From Mycobacterium attenuatum (lineage in GTDB: Bacteria; Actinomycetota; Actinomycetes; Mycobacteriales; Mycobacteriaceae), in contig NZ_UPHT01000097.1 in assembly GCF_900566085.1 (NCBI RefSeq), positions 1 to 47,115 on the forward strand: a stretch of DNA of 47,115 nucleotides, in the 5' to 3' direction. The position numbers were made by a program, and so were the translations under genes. The notes beneath the pieces are model-generated. The model saw only the letters and a list, made by a program, of their open reading frames with translations. It searched no databases and was not told the origin of the DNA. Below, piece by piece: positions 17,938-28,470 of the stretch. The number at the start of each line of letters is the position of its first letter. The first letter of the stretch is position 1.

Positions 17938-20817
17938 CTAGTCGGTGTAAACGAGCGAACGATCCGGTGGTATGGGTGAGGCTGGCACAATCTGAGTCCT
18001 GGGGGGCCTAACGCGCATCCTGATCGGCCACCAGAACCAGCGTCCCAGGATCGCGGCGATGGACGGGGTCATGAACGCGCGCACGATCAGCGTGTCGAAC
18101 AGCAGACCCAGGCCGATGGTGGTGCCTACCTGTCCGATCATCCGGACGTCGCTGACGATCATGGATGCCATGGTGAACGCGAACACCAGGCCCGCATTCG
18201 TCACGACCTTGCCGGTGCCGCCCATGGACCGGATGATGCCGGTATTGAGCCCAGCGTGAATTTCCTGTTTGAACCTGGATACCAGCAGCAGGTTGTAGTC
18301 AGATCCCACGGCCAACAGCACGATGACCGACATCGCAATGACCAACCAGTGCAACGGAATACCGAGAATGTGCTGCCAGAACAACACCGAGAGCCCGAAG
18401 GAGGCGCCCAACGAGACCGCCACAGTGCCCACGATGACCGCGGCGGCCATCAGCGCGCGGGTGAGGATCAGCATGATGATGAAAATGAGGCACAGCGAGG
18501 AGATTCCCGCGATCACCAGGTCCCATTTGGCGCCCTCGGAAATGTCCTTGAAGACAGCCCCGATTCCTGCGACGTAAATCTTCGCGTCTTCTAATGGGGT
18601 TCCCTTGGTGGACTCTTCGGCCGCGGTGCGTATCGCGTTGATGCTCGCGATTCCCTCGGCCGATGCGGGATCCCCGCGATGCAGGATGATGAAGCGCGCC
18701 GCGTGCCCGTCCGGCGACAAGAAGTTATTCATCGCGCGTTTGAAGTCAGCGTTCTTGAAGACCTCTGGCGGCAGGTAGAACGAATCGTCGTTCTTGGACG
18801 CGTCGAAAGCATGACCCATGGCCGTGGCGTTGTCGCTCATCTGGTCCATCTGATCAAAGATGCCGGACATGGTGCTGTGCATGGTCAGCATCATGATCCG
18901 CATGTTCACCATGGTGTCGATCATCGGCGGGAACTGGGCGAGCATCTGCGGCAACAGCATGTCGAGCTGCTTGATGTCACCGACAAGAGTGTTGAGTTTG
19001 TCGTCGATCTTGTCGACGCCGTCGATCGTGTCGAAGACGGACCGAAGCGAAAAGCAAACTGGAATGTCGAAACAGTGCTGCTCCCAATAGAAGTAGCTGC
19101 GGATGGGCCGCCACATATCTTCGAAGTTCGCGATGTCATCGCGTAGCTCGGAAGTAATTTGTTGCATCTCGACGGTGTCCCCGACCATGCGGTGGGTGAC
19201 GGCGTCGAGCTGCTGCATCAAGGAGTACATCCGTTGCATGGTGGCGATCGTCTTGTTCATCTCGTCGGCCTGCTTGAGCATGTCGTTCATCCGGTCGCGC
19301 TGGTATTTCATGGTCAGCAGCTGGCCGGCGTTTTGCATGCTCATCTGGAACGGGATCGACGTGTGGTCCATCGTGGTTCCGTCGGGCCGGGTGATCGCTT
19401 GCACGCGCGAAATCCCCGGGACCCGGAAGATGCCCTTGGCCAGCCTGTCTAAGACCAGGAAGTCGGTCGGATTGCGCATGTCGTGGCTGGTCTCGATCAT
19501 CAGGATCTCTGGTGTCAGGCGGGCCGGGGAGAAGTGGCGGTCTGCGGCCGCGAAGCCTTGATTGGCGGGGATGGTCTTGGGGAGGTACGCGCGGTCGTCG
19601 TAGCTGGGTTTGTAGCCGGGCAGTGTGAGCAGGCCTACGAGGGCCACGGCGGAGCTGACGGCGAGGATGGGCAGCGGCCAGCGCACCACCGCGGTACCGA
19701 TCCGCCGCCAGCCCCGGACGCTCCATTTGCGCTTCGGATCGAACAGGCCGAATCGGCTGCTCACGGTCAGGACCGCCGGGCCCAGTGTCAGGGCGACCAC
19801 GACGGCGGTCAGCATGCCCACCGCACATGGAATGCCCAGTGTTTGAAAGTAGGGCATCCGGGCGAAGCTGAGGCAGAAAATTGCCCCGGCGATGGTCAGG
19901 CCGGAGCCCAGGATGACGTGGGCGGTCCCACGGTACATGGTGTAGAAGGCCGTTTCCCTGTCTTCGCCGGTGTGGCGGGCTTCCTGGTAGCGACCAATGA
20001 CGAAGATCCCGTAGTCCGTTCCCGCGGCGATTCCCAACGAGGTGAGCAGGCTGACTGCGAAGGTGGACAGTCCGATGAGTCCGCTGTGCCCAATCAGCGC
20101 GACGGCTCCGCGCGCAATGACCAGTTCAAAACCGACCGTGACAAGTAGCAGAATCACGGTGGTGGGCGATCGGTAGACGAAGAGCAGCATAATGAAGATC
20201 ACCGTGACGGTGGTCAGGAGGATTTTGGCCATGGATTTGTCGCCGCTTTTGTTCAGATCCGCGGCGAGCGCTGCCACCCCGGTGACGTAGGCCTTGACAC
20301 CGGGCGGCGGCGGCGTGTTGTCCACGATTTTGCGGACCGCTTCGACGGATTCGTTGGCCAGCGGCTCGCCTTGGTTACCGGCGAGACTCACCTGCACGGT
20401 CGCGGCCTTGCTGTCGTCGCTTTGCGCGCCCGACGCCGTGAGTGGGTCCCCCCAGAAGTCCTGGATGCTCAGTACGTGCGCCTTGTCATCGCGCAACTTG
20501 CGAATCATGGCGTCGTAGAAGCGGTGCGCGTCATCGCCTAAGGGCTTGTCACCCTCCAACACGATCATCACCACACTGTCGGTTTCGCCTTCCTTAAAGG
20601 CGTGCCCGATGCGCTTCAACGCCACAAGTGACGGCGCGTCTTTGGGGCTCAGCGATACCGAACGTTCTTGGCCAACCACTTCCAAGGCCGGGACGAAAAC
20701 ACTGAGGACGACGACGACTACCAGCCAGAACAGGATAATCGGCACCGCGAATTTGCGGATCACCCTGGCGACCAAGGGCCGCTGGGAGCGGGTGTCGTCG
20801 GCGGATTCGGCGCTCAC
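17938..20817 (-). CDS. MmpL family RND transporter, MmpL4/5-like
   Basis: 959 residues, the usual MmpL length, with about twelve membrane segments and two periplasmic domains; the first begins after [20 protein letters not shown]. Between the middle membrane segments, at about residues 500-670, there is a long helical Met/Asp/Gln-rich region ([20 protein letters not shown] and following). It resembles the periplasmic coiled-coil tower of MmpL4 and MmpL5, which export mycobactin siderophores. Its GTG start overlaps the NRPS stop (GTGA at 20814-20817), so it is the last gene of the INLP operon. The natural inference is export of the lipopeptide. No MmpS partner gene is present beside it. Confidence 0.93.
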   Translation of the reverse strand: MSAESADDTRSQRPLVARVIRKFAVPIILFWLVVVVVLSVFVPALEVVGQERSVSLSPKDAPSLVALKRIGHAFKEGETDSVVMIVLEGDKPLGDDAHRFYDAMIRKLRDDKAHVLSIQDFWGDPLTASGAQSDDSKAATVQVSLAGNQGEPLANESVEAVRKIVDNTPPPPGVKAYVTGVAALAADLNKSGDKSMAKILLTTVTVIFIMLLFVYRSPTTVILLLVTVGFELVIARGAVALIGHSGLIGLSTFAVSLLTSLGIAAGTDYGIFVIGRYQEARHTGEDRETAFYTMYRGTAHVILGSGLTIAGAIFCLSFARMPYFQTLGIPCAVGMLTAVVVALTLGPAVLTVSSRFGLFDPKRKWSVRGWRRIGTAVVRWPLPILAVSSAVALVGLLTLPGYKPSYDDRAYLPKTIPANQGFAAADRHFSPARLTPEILMIETSHDMRNPTDFLVLDRLAKGIFRVPGISRVQAITRPDGTTMDHTSIPFQMSMQNAGQLLTMKYQRDRMNDMLKQADEMNKTIATMQRMYSLMQQLDAVTHRMVGDTVEMQQITSELRDDIANFEDMWRPIRSYFYWEQHCFDIPVCFSLRSVFDTIDGVDKIDDKLNTLVGDIKQLDMLLPQMLAQFPPMIDTMVNMRIMMLTMHSTMSGIFDQMDQMSDNATAMGHAFDASKNDDSFYLPPEVFKNADFKRAMNNFLSPDGHAARFIILHRGDPASAEGIASINAIRTAAEESTKGTPLEDAKIYVAGIGAVFKDISEGAKWDLVIAGISSLCLIFIIMLILTRALMAAAVIVGTVAVSLGASFGLSVLFWQHILGIPLHWLVIAMSVIVLLAVGSDYNLLLVSRFKQEIHAGLNTGIIRSMGGTGKVVTNAGLVFAFTMASMIVSDVRMIGQVGTTIGLGLLFDTLIVRAFMTPSIAAILGRWFWWPIRMRVRPPRTQIVPASPIPPDRSLVYTD

Positions 20818-23800
20818 GCGAACTCGATCCTATTGCTATTAGCTTGTGCCACAGAATCTTCCATTACAGCGGCGGAACATCCGCGCGTTAAAAGGGCCCG
20901 GACCGCCGTCGGTTTCGCGGCAACCTCGGCAACGCGATCGACTCCCAGGGCGATTGTTGGGTAATCCGCCAGGTACTCCGCGTACGAGCGCGCACCCAGC
21001 CTCATCCCCAAGGTGACCCAGGCATCGAGCACTGCCCACCTGGCCGGATTCAGCCTCGCCCAGTTGCTTTGGTCCAGTCGATACTTCCATTCGGCAACAT
21101 CGAGCTGGTCGAACCCGCACCCGCTGAGCAACTCCCCGTAGGACATCGCCTCACCGCGCACTACGGCAATTCCGCATCCCAGTTCGCCTGATCCTGACAG
21201 CTCGGGCAACAGACTCAGCACGGCTTTCGCCGCATCCCGGCCCGTGGTGACCTCCTCGGTCAATGTCAGGGCAGGGTAGCCCCGTAACGCGCTACACGCG
21301 TCAAAGACGGACACGAGAATGTCAGCGGAGGTGCGCAATTGGTATTCGTCGCCCAGTACCCGGGGCAAGCGCACGAGGGTGAAATCGAGTGGATGCGGTG
21401 AGCCGGCCACGATCAGCTCGGCGAGCGACTTGGATGCGGCGTAGGGATACGGCGCCGCGCGGGGATCGGTGACTCGCGGCGCGGCAACGTCGGCATTGAC
21501 GACGGATGTCGATAAATGCACCAGTCGCGTACCGCGGTTCGCGCACGTCTGCGCGACCGTGGCGACCAATTCCACGTTCGCCAAACGAAGTTCGCGATAC
21601 GGCACCACCACGTTGGTATTGCCGATGCAGTTTATGACGGTCCCGGCGCCACAGTGTTCTAACAGCTCCGCCATTTCGGTTGCGTCACATTCGGCAGAGA
21701 GCTTTACTGTTCGTACCCCGTCAGCGCTCCGGAGAGCCGCCCATGGATTGCGTTCGGGGAGATCGGATCTCGTGACCAAGACAACATCGGCGCGCACTAC
21801 TCCAGTGCGTTTCAGGTCGAGAATCGCCTCGGCGAATCCGGTACCGAGAATGCCTGACGCACCTAGCACGACGATTGCCTGTGTTCTTGTCGGTTTTCTC
21901 GGGTTGCCTGATGGCTGTTCGACGCTCGACTCCCAAGCTGGGCGCCGCCCGCTCAGTGAGCCAAGGTCGAGCTCTATCTGGGCGGCAGTGTCAGCGTCCA
22001 TCCAAGCGTCGGCAGTCCCTGAGCCATCGGCCATGTCACGTACCAGGTTGGTCGCGCTGTCGGCGCCGATGAGGTCCAGAATCGACAGATGCCGACCCAG
22101 ATACCTGCGCGTGTCGGGCAGGATTCCGGTGAGATCCAACGAGCCGATACCCTCACCCAGCAGCGATGAGTCTGGCCCGATGGTCCGCCCGAGGCGCCGG
22201 CTCCAGATCTCAGCGAGACCGGCGGCCCTCCGGTCCGTTTCGGCGTCGTTTGGCACAGCATCAGTGGACTGGGGCATTGCCCGCAGGTTGTCGCTATCGA
22301 CCTTCCCGTTGGGCTTCCGGGGGATATGAGGTGCGCCGACAACGAAAAACGAAGGCACCCTTAAGCTCACGAGAATAAGCCTGATCTGTGCGGCCACCGC
22401 GGTATCCTCACGGCCTTCGCGGGTCTGCTGGGTTTCGAACCACACACCGAGACGGCCGTGGTGAAGCTCGACGGCGAGATCGGAGATGGCGCTGTCCTCG
22501 GCGATGCGCCTGGTCACATCAGCGGTGTCCACGCGCTTGCCGGAGATCTTGACGATGGCGTCCTTGCGACCGGAGAACACTGGGAAACCAGCGTCGTCGA
22601 CGGTTACCCGGTCGGCGGTGGCAAATGCGCGGCGTTGAGAGCCGTCGACGGTGGTTATCGTGCCAAAGCTGCGGTCGTCGAGCCCGAGATACCCGGAGGA
22701 GACCAGGTCGCCAATGACGACGACTTCGCCAAAAGCGGTGAACACCGTATTCGGCACCAGCGGCCGGCCCAGCCTGCGTCGAGCGCTGCCGGTAAGGCTC
22801 GCGCCATCGCAGACGATCGGCAGGTAGCTGACGACGACCGTCGTCTCGGTCGGACCATAGGTCGAGACAAGTGAGATCGCTTGTGAAATACCAGAGTCGA
22901 TCCACTTGTCGACGGCAGCAGAGCGGATCGCTTCGCCACCGACGACAATCTGCCGCAGGCGCGAGCGGCGCATCGCATCAATGGCGTCGCCGTCCTCGCA
23001 CAACAGATGCCACACGGCGGTGGGCAGATCGATGACCGTCGGCCCCTCGGCGAAGAGATCGTGTGCGAGAGCGGCGAGGTCGCCGGTCCTCACGGCGGCC
23101 GACCGCACGACCGCCGATCCGCAGAGCGCGCCGCCGAAGATCTCCTCGACGCTGATATCCGACGTCAGGGGCGCGCATTGCAGGAGCGTGTCGTTCGGCT
23201 GCCATCCGTAGGCACGTCTGACCGCGTCACAGAAAAGTGCGAGCGATCCGTGCATGATTCGGACGAGCTTGGGCTGCCCGGTCGTTCCCGAGGTCGGCAT
23301 GATGTAAGCCGTCTTGCAGGCGAGGTGGACGTCGTGTCTCACCTGTTCGAGGCGCCCAGCAACCAGCTCCCGCAGCTCGTCATCGAGGGCCTCAGCGAGC
23401 ACGGCAGTGGCCGCGTCGATGACATGTGCCGATACGCCATCGGCATGCTCGGCAATTGCTTTCGCCCGCAACGGAATTTCGTCGGCCCTGTCGCAGACGC
23501 TATAGCCGCAACCCGCGAGATGACACGCGATCAGAAGATCGATCGTCTTCGCGGTGTTGTCGTCGACGAACACCACGACGTCACCCGGCGCAGCACCGTC
23601 TCGCACCAACCGGACAACCCAGGGGTAGACGTAGCGGCGCCGTTCCAGGAATCGCTGCACACCCCCCGCGGGGTCCAGGAACCACGCTCTCGACGTCGGC
23701 GGTCGCTCCGGCTCGGGTGCCGAGTCGCCGGGGCGGCGCGTGCCGTCTTGGTGGATCTTGAACCACTCGTTGACGGTTGCGGCGATCGGCCGATCCCACA

Positions 23801-25103
23801 TCGTCGCCATCGATCTCAGCGCCGCAGCGATGCGTTCCGCGATCCGGGGGTGAGTCTTGCTCTGGGGCAGGTCTGCTCTGTTCCAGATGGCCAGGTTGAG
23901 TACGCGCTGCTCTTCGTTCAGGACAGATGCGACGGTCATGCCCTCTACCGGGCCGATATCGGTCGCGACCGGCGCTTCCGACAGGAAAGGACGAAGGGCG
24001 GGCGCGCACGGCTCTCGGATGAAATTGAAGGTCACCGCCTCGACGTGTGCTGTCCGGTTGATCGCCAAATACATCCGGCGGTAATGCTCTTCGCGAAGCC
24101 ACCGCCGTCTTACTGCCTTGACGTAACCGCGGTCAAGCGTTCGAACGACATCCCCTACTGACGCAAGCGGGCCAAATCGGACCGAGTGCGCAACCGAATT
24201 GACCAGGCATGTTGCAACGTTCAGCTCGGGATCGCCAAACCTGTTGTCCACCGCGTGAACTAGCAGGCTCTCGGTGCTCTGCCGAACGCTGGCGTCCACC
24301 GCCACCCCCGCCGCGGCCACCAGCACGTTCAGTGGGACCTGTTTCGCCTCGGAGAGGCGTAGGACCGCGTCGTAGGCTTCGCCCGAGATCGTCGCGGATT
24401 CGTGCAAGACCCCCTTGGCTGCGGTCCCGGGAGCCTCGTTCGGGCGTTGGCCGAACCCCCCCTCGCGCGCCTCAGCGGCTAACTCACGCTGCACGACCTC
24501 GGAGAGACGCGGCAGCGATTCTGCGACCTTCGTCGTCTCGTTGCGGTGTGCTGCCGCTAACTTGGCTAAACCATCTCTAGTACAGGGAGTTTCGACCGAG
24601 CCACCAGATGCAAGTTCGGCTGAGAGGTAACCCGCCAGGTCGGCTTCGATGATCCCTGTCGCGCCCCCGTCAACCAGGATGTGGTGGGTGTACACATCGA
24701 GGCCTGACACCCGGCCGCCTTCGTTGGTCCGGACGGTGTAACACACGAGCGGCTTACCGAGGATGCCGGAAGACCACAGGCGCTTGAGTTCTTTGTCACC
24801 GCGGTCCGTGGTGTACTGATCGTCGGACCGAACCCGCACGATGTCCTCGAACTTCAGTTGCAACACAAGATCTGGATATGAAGCCGCCGGAGGTGCCTCA
24901 AGGACGCAGAGTTGCCCCGGGTTCGTGAGAACCGTGGCCTCCAAGGCGGCCAGGAATTCTTTGAGCTCCAGTTGGTGGAATCGATACCTCTTGCCGATCA
25001 GATACAAAGCCGGATCGCTGTCCTGCAGCACTCCGTTGTAGAGATTCTGTTGCGACCTGCTCAAGGGAACCCGGTCCGCTCGGCTGGGTGCTGCCGTGGT
25101 CAC
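20814..25103 (-). CDS. Single-module NRPS (C-A-T-R) of isonitrile lipopeptide synthesis
   Basis: 1429 residues. The condensation domain spans 1-440, with HHILVDG at 140-146. The adenylation domain spans about 470-945, with TSGTTGQPK at 604-612, STYGPTET at 747-754 and PNGK ending at Lys934. The carrier domain ([13 protein letters not shown]) has phosphopantetheine Ser988. The terminal reductase domain starts [11 protein letters not shown] near 1089, with YAASK at 1221-1225. This is the layout of ScoA/MmaA, which joins two isonitrile fatty acyl chains to lysine and releases the product reductively as an alcohol. M. tuberculosis Nrp (Rv0101) is much longer, with two modules. ATG overlaps the ACP stop by four bases. 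Confidence 0.94.
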   Translation of the reverse strand: MTTAAPSRADRVPLSRSQQNLYNGVLQDSDPALYLIGKRYRFHQLELKEFLAALEATVLTNPGQLCVLEAPPAASYPDLVLQLKFEDIVRVRSDDQYTTDRGDKELKRLWSSGILGKPLVCYTVRTNEGGRVSGLDVYTHHILVDGGATGIIEADLAGYLSAELASGGSVETPCTRDGLAKLAAAHRNETTKVAESLPRLSEVVQRELAAEAREGGFGQRPNEAPGTAAKGVLHESATISGEAYDAVLRLSEAKQVPLNVLVAAAGVAVDASVRQSTESLLVHAVDNRFGDPELNVATCLVNSVAHSVRFGPLASVGDVVRTLDRGYVKAVRRRWLREEHYRRMYLAINRTAHVEAVTFNFIREPCAPALRPFLSEAPVATDIGPVEGMTVASVLNEEQRVLNLAIWNRADLPQSKTHPRIAERIAAALRSMATMWDRPIAATVNEWFKIHQDGTRRPGDSAPEPERPPTSRAWFLDPAGGVQRFLERRRYVYPWVVRLVRDGAAPGDVVVFVDDNTAKTIDLLIACHLAGCGYSVCDRADEIPLRAKAIAEHADGVSAHVIDAATAVLAEALDDELRELVAGRLEQVRHDVHLACKTAYIMPTSGTTGQPKLVRIMHGSLALFCDAVRRAYGWQPNDTLLQCAPLTSDISVEEIFGGALCGSAVVRSAAVRTGDLAALAHDLFAEGPTVIDLPTAVWHLLCEDGDAIDAMRRSRLRQIVVGGEAIRSAAVDKWIDSGISQAISLVSTYGPTETTVVVSYLPIVCDGASLTGSARRRLGRPLVPNTVFTAFGEVVVIGDLVSSGYLGLDDRSFGTITTVDGSQRRAFATADRVTVDDAGFPVFSGRKDAIVKISGKRVDTADVTRRIAEDSAISDLAVELHHGRLGVWFETQQTREGREDTAVAAQIRLILVSLRVPSFFVVGAPHIPRKPNGKVDSDNLRAMPQSTDAVPNDAETDRRAAGLAEIWSRRLGRTIGPDSSLLGEGIGSLDLTGILPDTRRYLGRHLSILDLIGADSATNLVRDMADGSGTADAWMDADTAAQIELDLGSLSGRRPAWESSVEQPSGNPRKPTRTQAIVVLGASGILGTGFAEAILDLKRTGVVRADVVLVTRSDLPERNPWAALRSADGVRTVKLSAECDATEMAELLEHCGAGTVINCIGNTNVVVPYRELRLANVELVATVAQTCANRGTRLVHLSTSVVNADVAAPRVTDPRAAPYPYAASKSLAELIVAGSPHPLDFTLVRLPRVLGDEYQLRTSADILVSVFDACSALRGYPALTLTEEVTTGRDAAKAVLSLLPELSGSGELGCGIAVVRGEAMSYGELLSGCGFDQLDVAEWKYRLDQSNWARLNPARWAVLDAWVTLGMRLGARSYAEYLADYPTIALGVDRVAEVAAKPTAVRALLTRGCSAAVMEDSVAQANSNRIEFA

Positions 25104-25345
25104 TTAGGTGCTCCGGCATTCTCGAGCTCCCGAACCCAGCCCGCGATCGAGAGATTCTCGGCCAGTCGGGACGGCAATTCGGACTCGCGGTCCACGCCGA
25201 GCTGCTTCATCAGGAGAACGAACCGAACAGAATCCAGCCCGAGGTCCCGAAGGTCGGTCGCGTCGCCGTCGGTGAGATCCGCTTCGTCGATGTACAACAC
25301 CTCGCAGACAGCGTCGAACACCCTCTCCCTCACGGTTTCAGCCAC
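25100..25345 (-). CDS. Acyl carrier protein of INLP pathway (Rv0100/ScoB-like)
   Basis: 81 residues, acidic, with the 4'-phosphopantetheine site DLGLDSVRFVLLMKQLG and Ser39 as the attachment residue. It carries the fatty acyl chain while glycine is added and the isonitrile is formed. It overlaps the fadD10-like gene at its start by eight bases and the NRPS at its end (ATGA), so all three are co-translated. The length agrees with M. tuberculosis Rv0100 (78 residues). Confidence 0.93.
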   Translation of the reverse strand: MAETVRERVFDAVCEVLYIDEADLTDGDATDLRDLGLDSVRFVLLMKQLGVDRESELPSRLAENLSIAGWVRELENAGAPK

Positions 25346-26930
25346 GGACTGCGGCTCCGGACCCGTCTATCGCGGCGGCCAGTGAAGCCCGCATGACCTT
25401 GCCGGACTGTGTTCGTGGAATATCGACGACGATGACGATCGTCGAGGGGCGCGCCATCGACTCCGACTCAGAACGAAAACGAGCCGCGATTGCTTGCTTG
25501 AGCCTGCGGGCGTCTGACCCGGTGAGCTCGGCTGACGGGACCACGGCCAGACCCACCAGCGCCCCAAACTCCTTGTCGGGAATTTCGTAACAGGCGGCAT
25601 CCCGCACTCCCGGAACGCTTTCCGCGATGCGATCGACTTCGTCGGGTGCGATGTTGACGCCGCCGGAGATGATCATCTCCGACGATCGCCCCTTGATGTA
25701 GAAGAAGCCGTCCTCGTGGTGTTCCAGAAGGTCGCCGGTGTTCACCCATCCGTCAACCAGAACCTCCTGGCTGCGTGCCGGATTGTTCCAGTACCCCAAC
25801 ATGTTTGCCGGCGATTTTATCCACAGCGTGCCGAATGAAGCAGAAGGGGGAGCGCCGGCGTCGGTCGGGCTGCCCTCGTCGGTGGCGGCCAGATAAACGT
25901 CCACGCCCGGGTACGGGCGTCCCACAGCTCCCGCTTCGATCTTGGCGATCGAGCCTTCATCAGTCGGTAAACACAAAGCTGTGCAACCAGTTTCGCTCAG
26001 GCCATAAACCTGTGCGGTGCGAACCCCGTGAGATTCAATGAAACACACGTCGGCCGCGATCGCCCGCGAGCCGCCGTATCCAAGTAGCCGCAGCGAAGGG
26101 ACGGTGGCTTCAGCGGACTTCAATTCGGCAACCAGTTTCGACAGCAGAGTCGGAACCAGGCAGGTCGTCGCGACCTCATTTGTGGTGAGAATCTCCAACA
26201 GGGAGGTCGTATTCTCGCCGCCGGTAATACACAACCCGCCTCGCATCAAACAGGTGAGTATCCACCACAATCCGCCGATGTGGGTAGCCGGCAGCGGAGA
26301 ATAGGTGGTTTCGCCGTCTACCCACGTGACCCAGTTCAACCCCTCTTCTCGCAAAATGTCGGGGATCGCAAAAAATGTGCGATTGGCGAGCAGCACGGCC
26401 TTTGGTTCACCCGTTGTGCCGCTGGTGAAGATCATCGCCAGTGGATCATCAGCGCCGTCACCCGGGTCAGCGGTCAGCCGGTCGCTATCCGGAAGATCAG
26501 CAGATTCCCCAGCGCTCGAAGCGATTGTGACTGCGATGGTCGGTATTGAGCCGAGGGAGTCGGGCAGCGAGGACGGTCCTATCTTGCTTCCCGGCGTAAT
26601 GAGAATGGCCGTGGGGTCAGTGATCTGACAGAACCTTTCGATGGTTGCGGGCGGAAGATTGCCGTCCGCCATGACGGCGATCGCCCCGAGCTTCGCACAG
26701 CTCAGCACCGACAGATAGGTCTCGGGTCCATTGTCGGAGACGACGAGCACCCGAGACCCCAGGGAAACGGCATGCGCGCGAAGATCCGCGGCAAGCCGTT
26801 CGGTTTCGGTGACGAGTTGCCCGTACCGCAGCGCGCTGGTGCCGTCGCAGCGGCGCAAGGCGATTGACCCGGGCCTTTGCCGCGCCTGCTCATAGACCCG
26901 TTCCAGCACCGTGGGCGGTGAGTGAGACAT
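25338..26930 (-). CDS. fadD10: Fatty acyl-AMP/ACP ligase (FadD10/ScoC-like)
   Basis: 530 residues of the ANL adenylate-forming family. The P-loop is AMIFTSGTTGEPK (residues 165-177), followed by QVYGLSETG, the hinge-region ITGE/NTGDLLEHHEDGFFYIKGR, and the C-terminal catalytic Lys in TQSGKVM near 511. FadD10 activates a fatty acid as acyl-AMP and loads it directly on the stand-alone ACP, which is encoded next and overlaps it. The start is the ATG at 26930, preceded by AAGGAGGAAC. In the related ScoC/MmaC the substrate is an alpha,beta-unsaturated fatty acid; the chain length cannot be read here. Confidence 0.93.
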   Translation of the reverse strand: MSHSPPTVLERVYEQARQRPGSIALRRCDGTSALRYGQLVTETERLAADLRAHAVSLGSRVLVVSDNGPETYLSVLSCAKLGAIAVMADGNLPPATIERFCQITDPTAILITPGSKIGPSSLPDSLGSIPTIAVTIASSAGESADLPDSDRLTADPGDGADDPLAMIFTSGTTGEPKAVLLANRTFFAIPDILREEGLNWVTWVDGETTYSPLPATHIGGLWWILTCLMRGGLCITGGENTTSLLEILTTNEVATTCLVPTLLSKLVAELKSAEATVPSLRLLGYGGSRAIAADVCFIESHGVRTAQVYGLSETGCTALCLPTDEGSIAKIEAGAVGRPYPGVDVYLAATDEGSPTDAGAPPSASFGTLWIKSPANMLGYWNNPARSQEVLVDGWVNTGDLLEHHEDGFFYIKGRSSEMIISGGVNIAPDEVDRIAESVPGVRDAACYEIPDKEFGALVGLAVVPSAELTGSDARRLKQAIAARFRSESESMARPSTIVIVVDIPRTQSGKVMRASLAAAIDGSGAAVRG

Positions 26931-26956
26931 GCCGTAAAGTTCCTCCTTTCAGCGGG

Positions 26957-27520
26957 TTACGGGATATTGAGGGCCGCCAGTTCAACCTCACCGGACGCCT
27001 CCCCGCCGTACTCGTCCCAGAACTGGATCACGCACGGGACCGAGAGATAACGCAGCGATCGTTCGATGACCTTGAAGTTCTGACACAACAACCGCGCGGA
27101 GAATTTTGGGGCGTGGATCGGCCTTCTGAATCGCGATGATGTGGTCTTGATCAGCATGCTGGGCAATTGCTCGTCGAAGTAATCGGAGATCGACCAGCCG
27201 CGGAGCACAGGAATCTCCTCGTTGAGGATGGCCGGCGCGAAAGCGCAGTAAGCGAGTTGATTGAAGCACACGATCAGTTCGGCTGCATTGAAGTGACCGG
27301 TGCTTCGGATGTAGGCGGGCTCATCGATGCTGAAATTCCCGTAGGCAAGCACGGAATCGGCCGTGGCTTTGTATTTTGCGTCGATGAGATAGCGACATCC
27401 CTTGTAGGAGTAGGGCTCAAGTACGCGGACGAGAAGATCCTCGTCGATCGGTGTGGTGTCCGTAGCGTCCGCCGGTTGGGCGCTGGTCTGCGCCGAAGGG
27501 GATAAGTCGGCGGTGCTCAT
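26957..27520 (-). CDS. fcoT: FcoT-like thioesterase/glycine adduct enzyme (Rv0098/ScoD-like)
   Basis: 187 residues from the ATG at 27520, whose ATG overlaps the TGA of the oxidase gene (ATGA). The longer frame to 27631 is rejected because of this overlap and its poor composition. The text YSYKGCRYLIDAKYKATADS, GHFNAAELIVCFNQLAYCAF and IPVLRGWSISDYFDEQLPSM is the FcoT family, a hot-dog fold thioesterase. M. tuberculosis FcoT (183 residues) was first described as a long-chain acyl-CoA thioesterase. In the INLP pathway ScoD-type members add glycine to the unsaturated acyl-ACP and release the beta-amino product. Confidence 0.93.
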   Translation of the reverse strand: MSTADLSPSAQTSAQPADATDTTPIDEDLLVRVLEPYSYKGCRYLIDAKYKATADSVLAYGNFSIDEPAYIRSTGHFNAAELIVCFNQLAYCAFAPAILNEEIPVLRGWSISDYFDEQLPSMLIKTTSSRFRRPIHAPKFSARLLCQNFKVIERSLRYLSVPCVIQFWDEYGGEASGEVELAALNIP

Positions 27521-28386
27521 ACCGCATACCCGGGTGTCTCGAGGCCATCCAGCATGGTCAGGCGATACGTCGTCAGCATGCCCGCCGCTGTGCCGTGCTT
27601 CGCTCGGTGCATGAGAACTCGGTTGTCCCACAGCACGATGTCCCCAACCTCATAGTGCTGAGTGTGGATGAGCGGCGAGGTGAATTCGCTGTCGAGTTGC
27701 CCTGTCGCGGCCATGAGTTCTTGCAGAACCGCCGGATCGAGCACGGTGCCGTCCTTGTGCTCGATCTTGTTGGTACCTGACGCGCAGATGTAGAGAATCT
27801 CCTGGCCGGTCTTCGGGTGCCGGATAACCGTGGGCCACTTGATCGGCGGCGTGGTCCGGTTGATCTCGTCCCAGACTTCCCCGATGGGCCGGTACACGTC
27901 GCTCGGCCGGATTTTGATGTGGCGCCGAGGGTCGTGGGTACTAATCGTTCCGCGGACGGGGTCCTGCTTGGCGGCGGGAAGCGACTCCCATACCTTGTTG
28001 AGATCGATGAAATATGTGCCGCGGTCCTTTCCCGGCACGGCCAAGGGCACGACCATGGAAAAGGCAAATGGCTTCGGCATGAACATGTAGTCGATGTGCC
28101 AGAACGCGCCGGTTTTTGGGACGCCTTGGCCTTCCTCGGTGGAGGAGACAAAGATCTCTGGATGATTCTGGTGGTGATACATGGTTTCGTAATACGGAAC
28201 GATCTCTCCGACTATTCTTCCGAGCTTAATGAATTGCTCCGGTGACGGATGCACGTCCTTGAGGACAATGAGCTTGTTTTCGTACACTATTTCGCGTATC
28301 TCGTCGGTGGATATGTTATCCAGGTCTGTGGGATCCAGCCCGGTGACCTGTGCGCCGATACCCGAACCTTTCACATTGAGCGTCAT
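27517..28386 (-). CDS. Non-haem Fe(II)/2-oxoglutarate oxidase forming isonitrile (Rv0097/ScoE-like)
   Basis: 289 residues from the ATG at 28386 (AGGAG eight bases upstream), the same length as Rv0097. It is a TauD-type enzyme: the iron ligands are His97 and Asp99 in AFWHIDYMF and His260 in LMHRAKHG, and Arg275 in TTYRLTM should bind 2-oxoglutarate. Lys158 (HIKIR) and His264 are candidates for holding the substrate carboxylate. ScoE-type enzymes convert the N-carboxymethyl beta-amino acid into the isonitrile by oxidation and decarboxylation. All iron-site residues are intact. It starts the tightly coupled run that ends with MmpL. Confidence 0.94.
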   Translation of the reverse strand: MTLNVKGSGIGAQVTGLDPTDLDNISTDEIREIVYENKLIVLKDVHPSPEQFIKLGRIVGEIVPYYETMYHHQNHPEIFVSSTEEGQGVPKTGAFWHIDYMFMPKPFAFSMVVPLAVPGKDRGTYFIDLNKVWESLPAAKQDPVRGTISTHDPRRHIKIRPSDVYRPIGEVWDEINRTTPPIKWPTVIRHPKTGQEILYICASGTNKIEHKDGTVLDPAVLQELMAATGQLDSEFTSPLIHTQHYEVGDIVLWDNRVLMHRAKHGTAAGMLTTYRLTMLDGLETPGYAV

Positions 28387-28470
28387 CGGACCGTCTCCTA
28401 ATCGACTTCGTTTGCTGTTTCGGTTTGTTTTTGAGGCTGAAATTTCCGGTGCATGGGGCACGAATACGCA

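Noticed and set aside
17269..17979. 236-codon forward frame antisense to the HD gene
   Set aside because: Low-complexity Pro/Arg/His text with no domain, against a clear HD protein on the other strand.
28387..28461. Longer N-terminus for the isonitrile-forming oxidase
   Set aside because: The ATG at 28386 has an AGGAG site and gives exactly the 289-residue length of Rv0097; upstream codons are Lys/Arg/Ser-rich.
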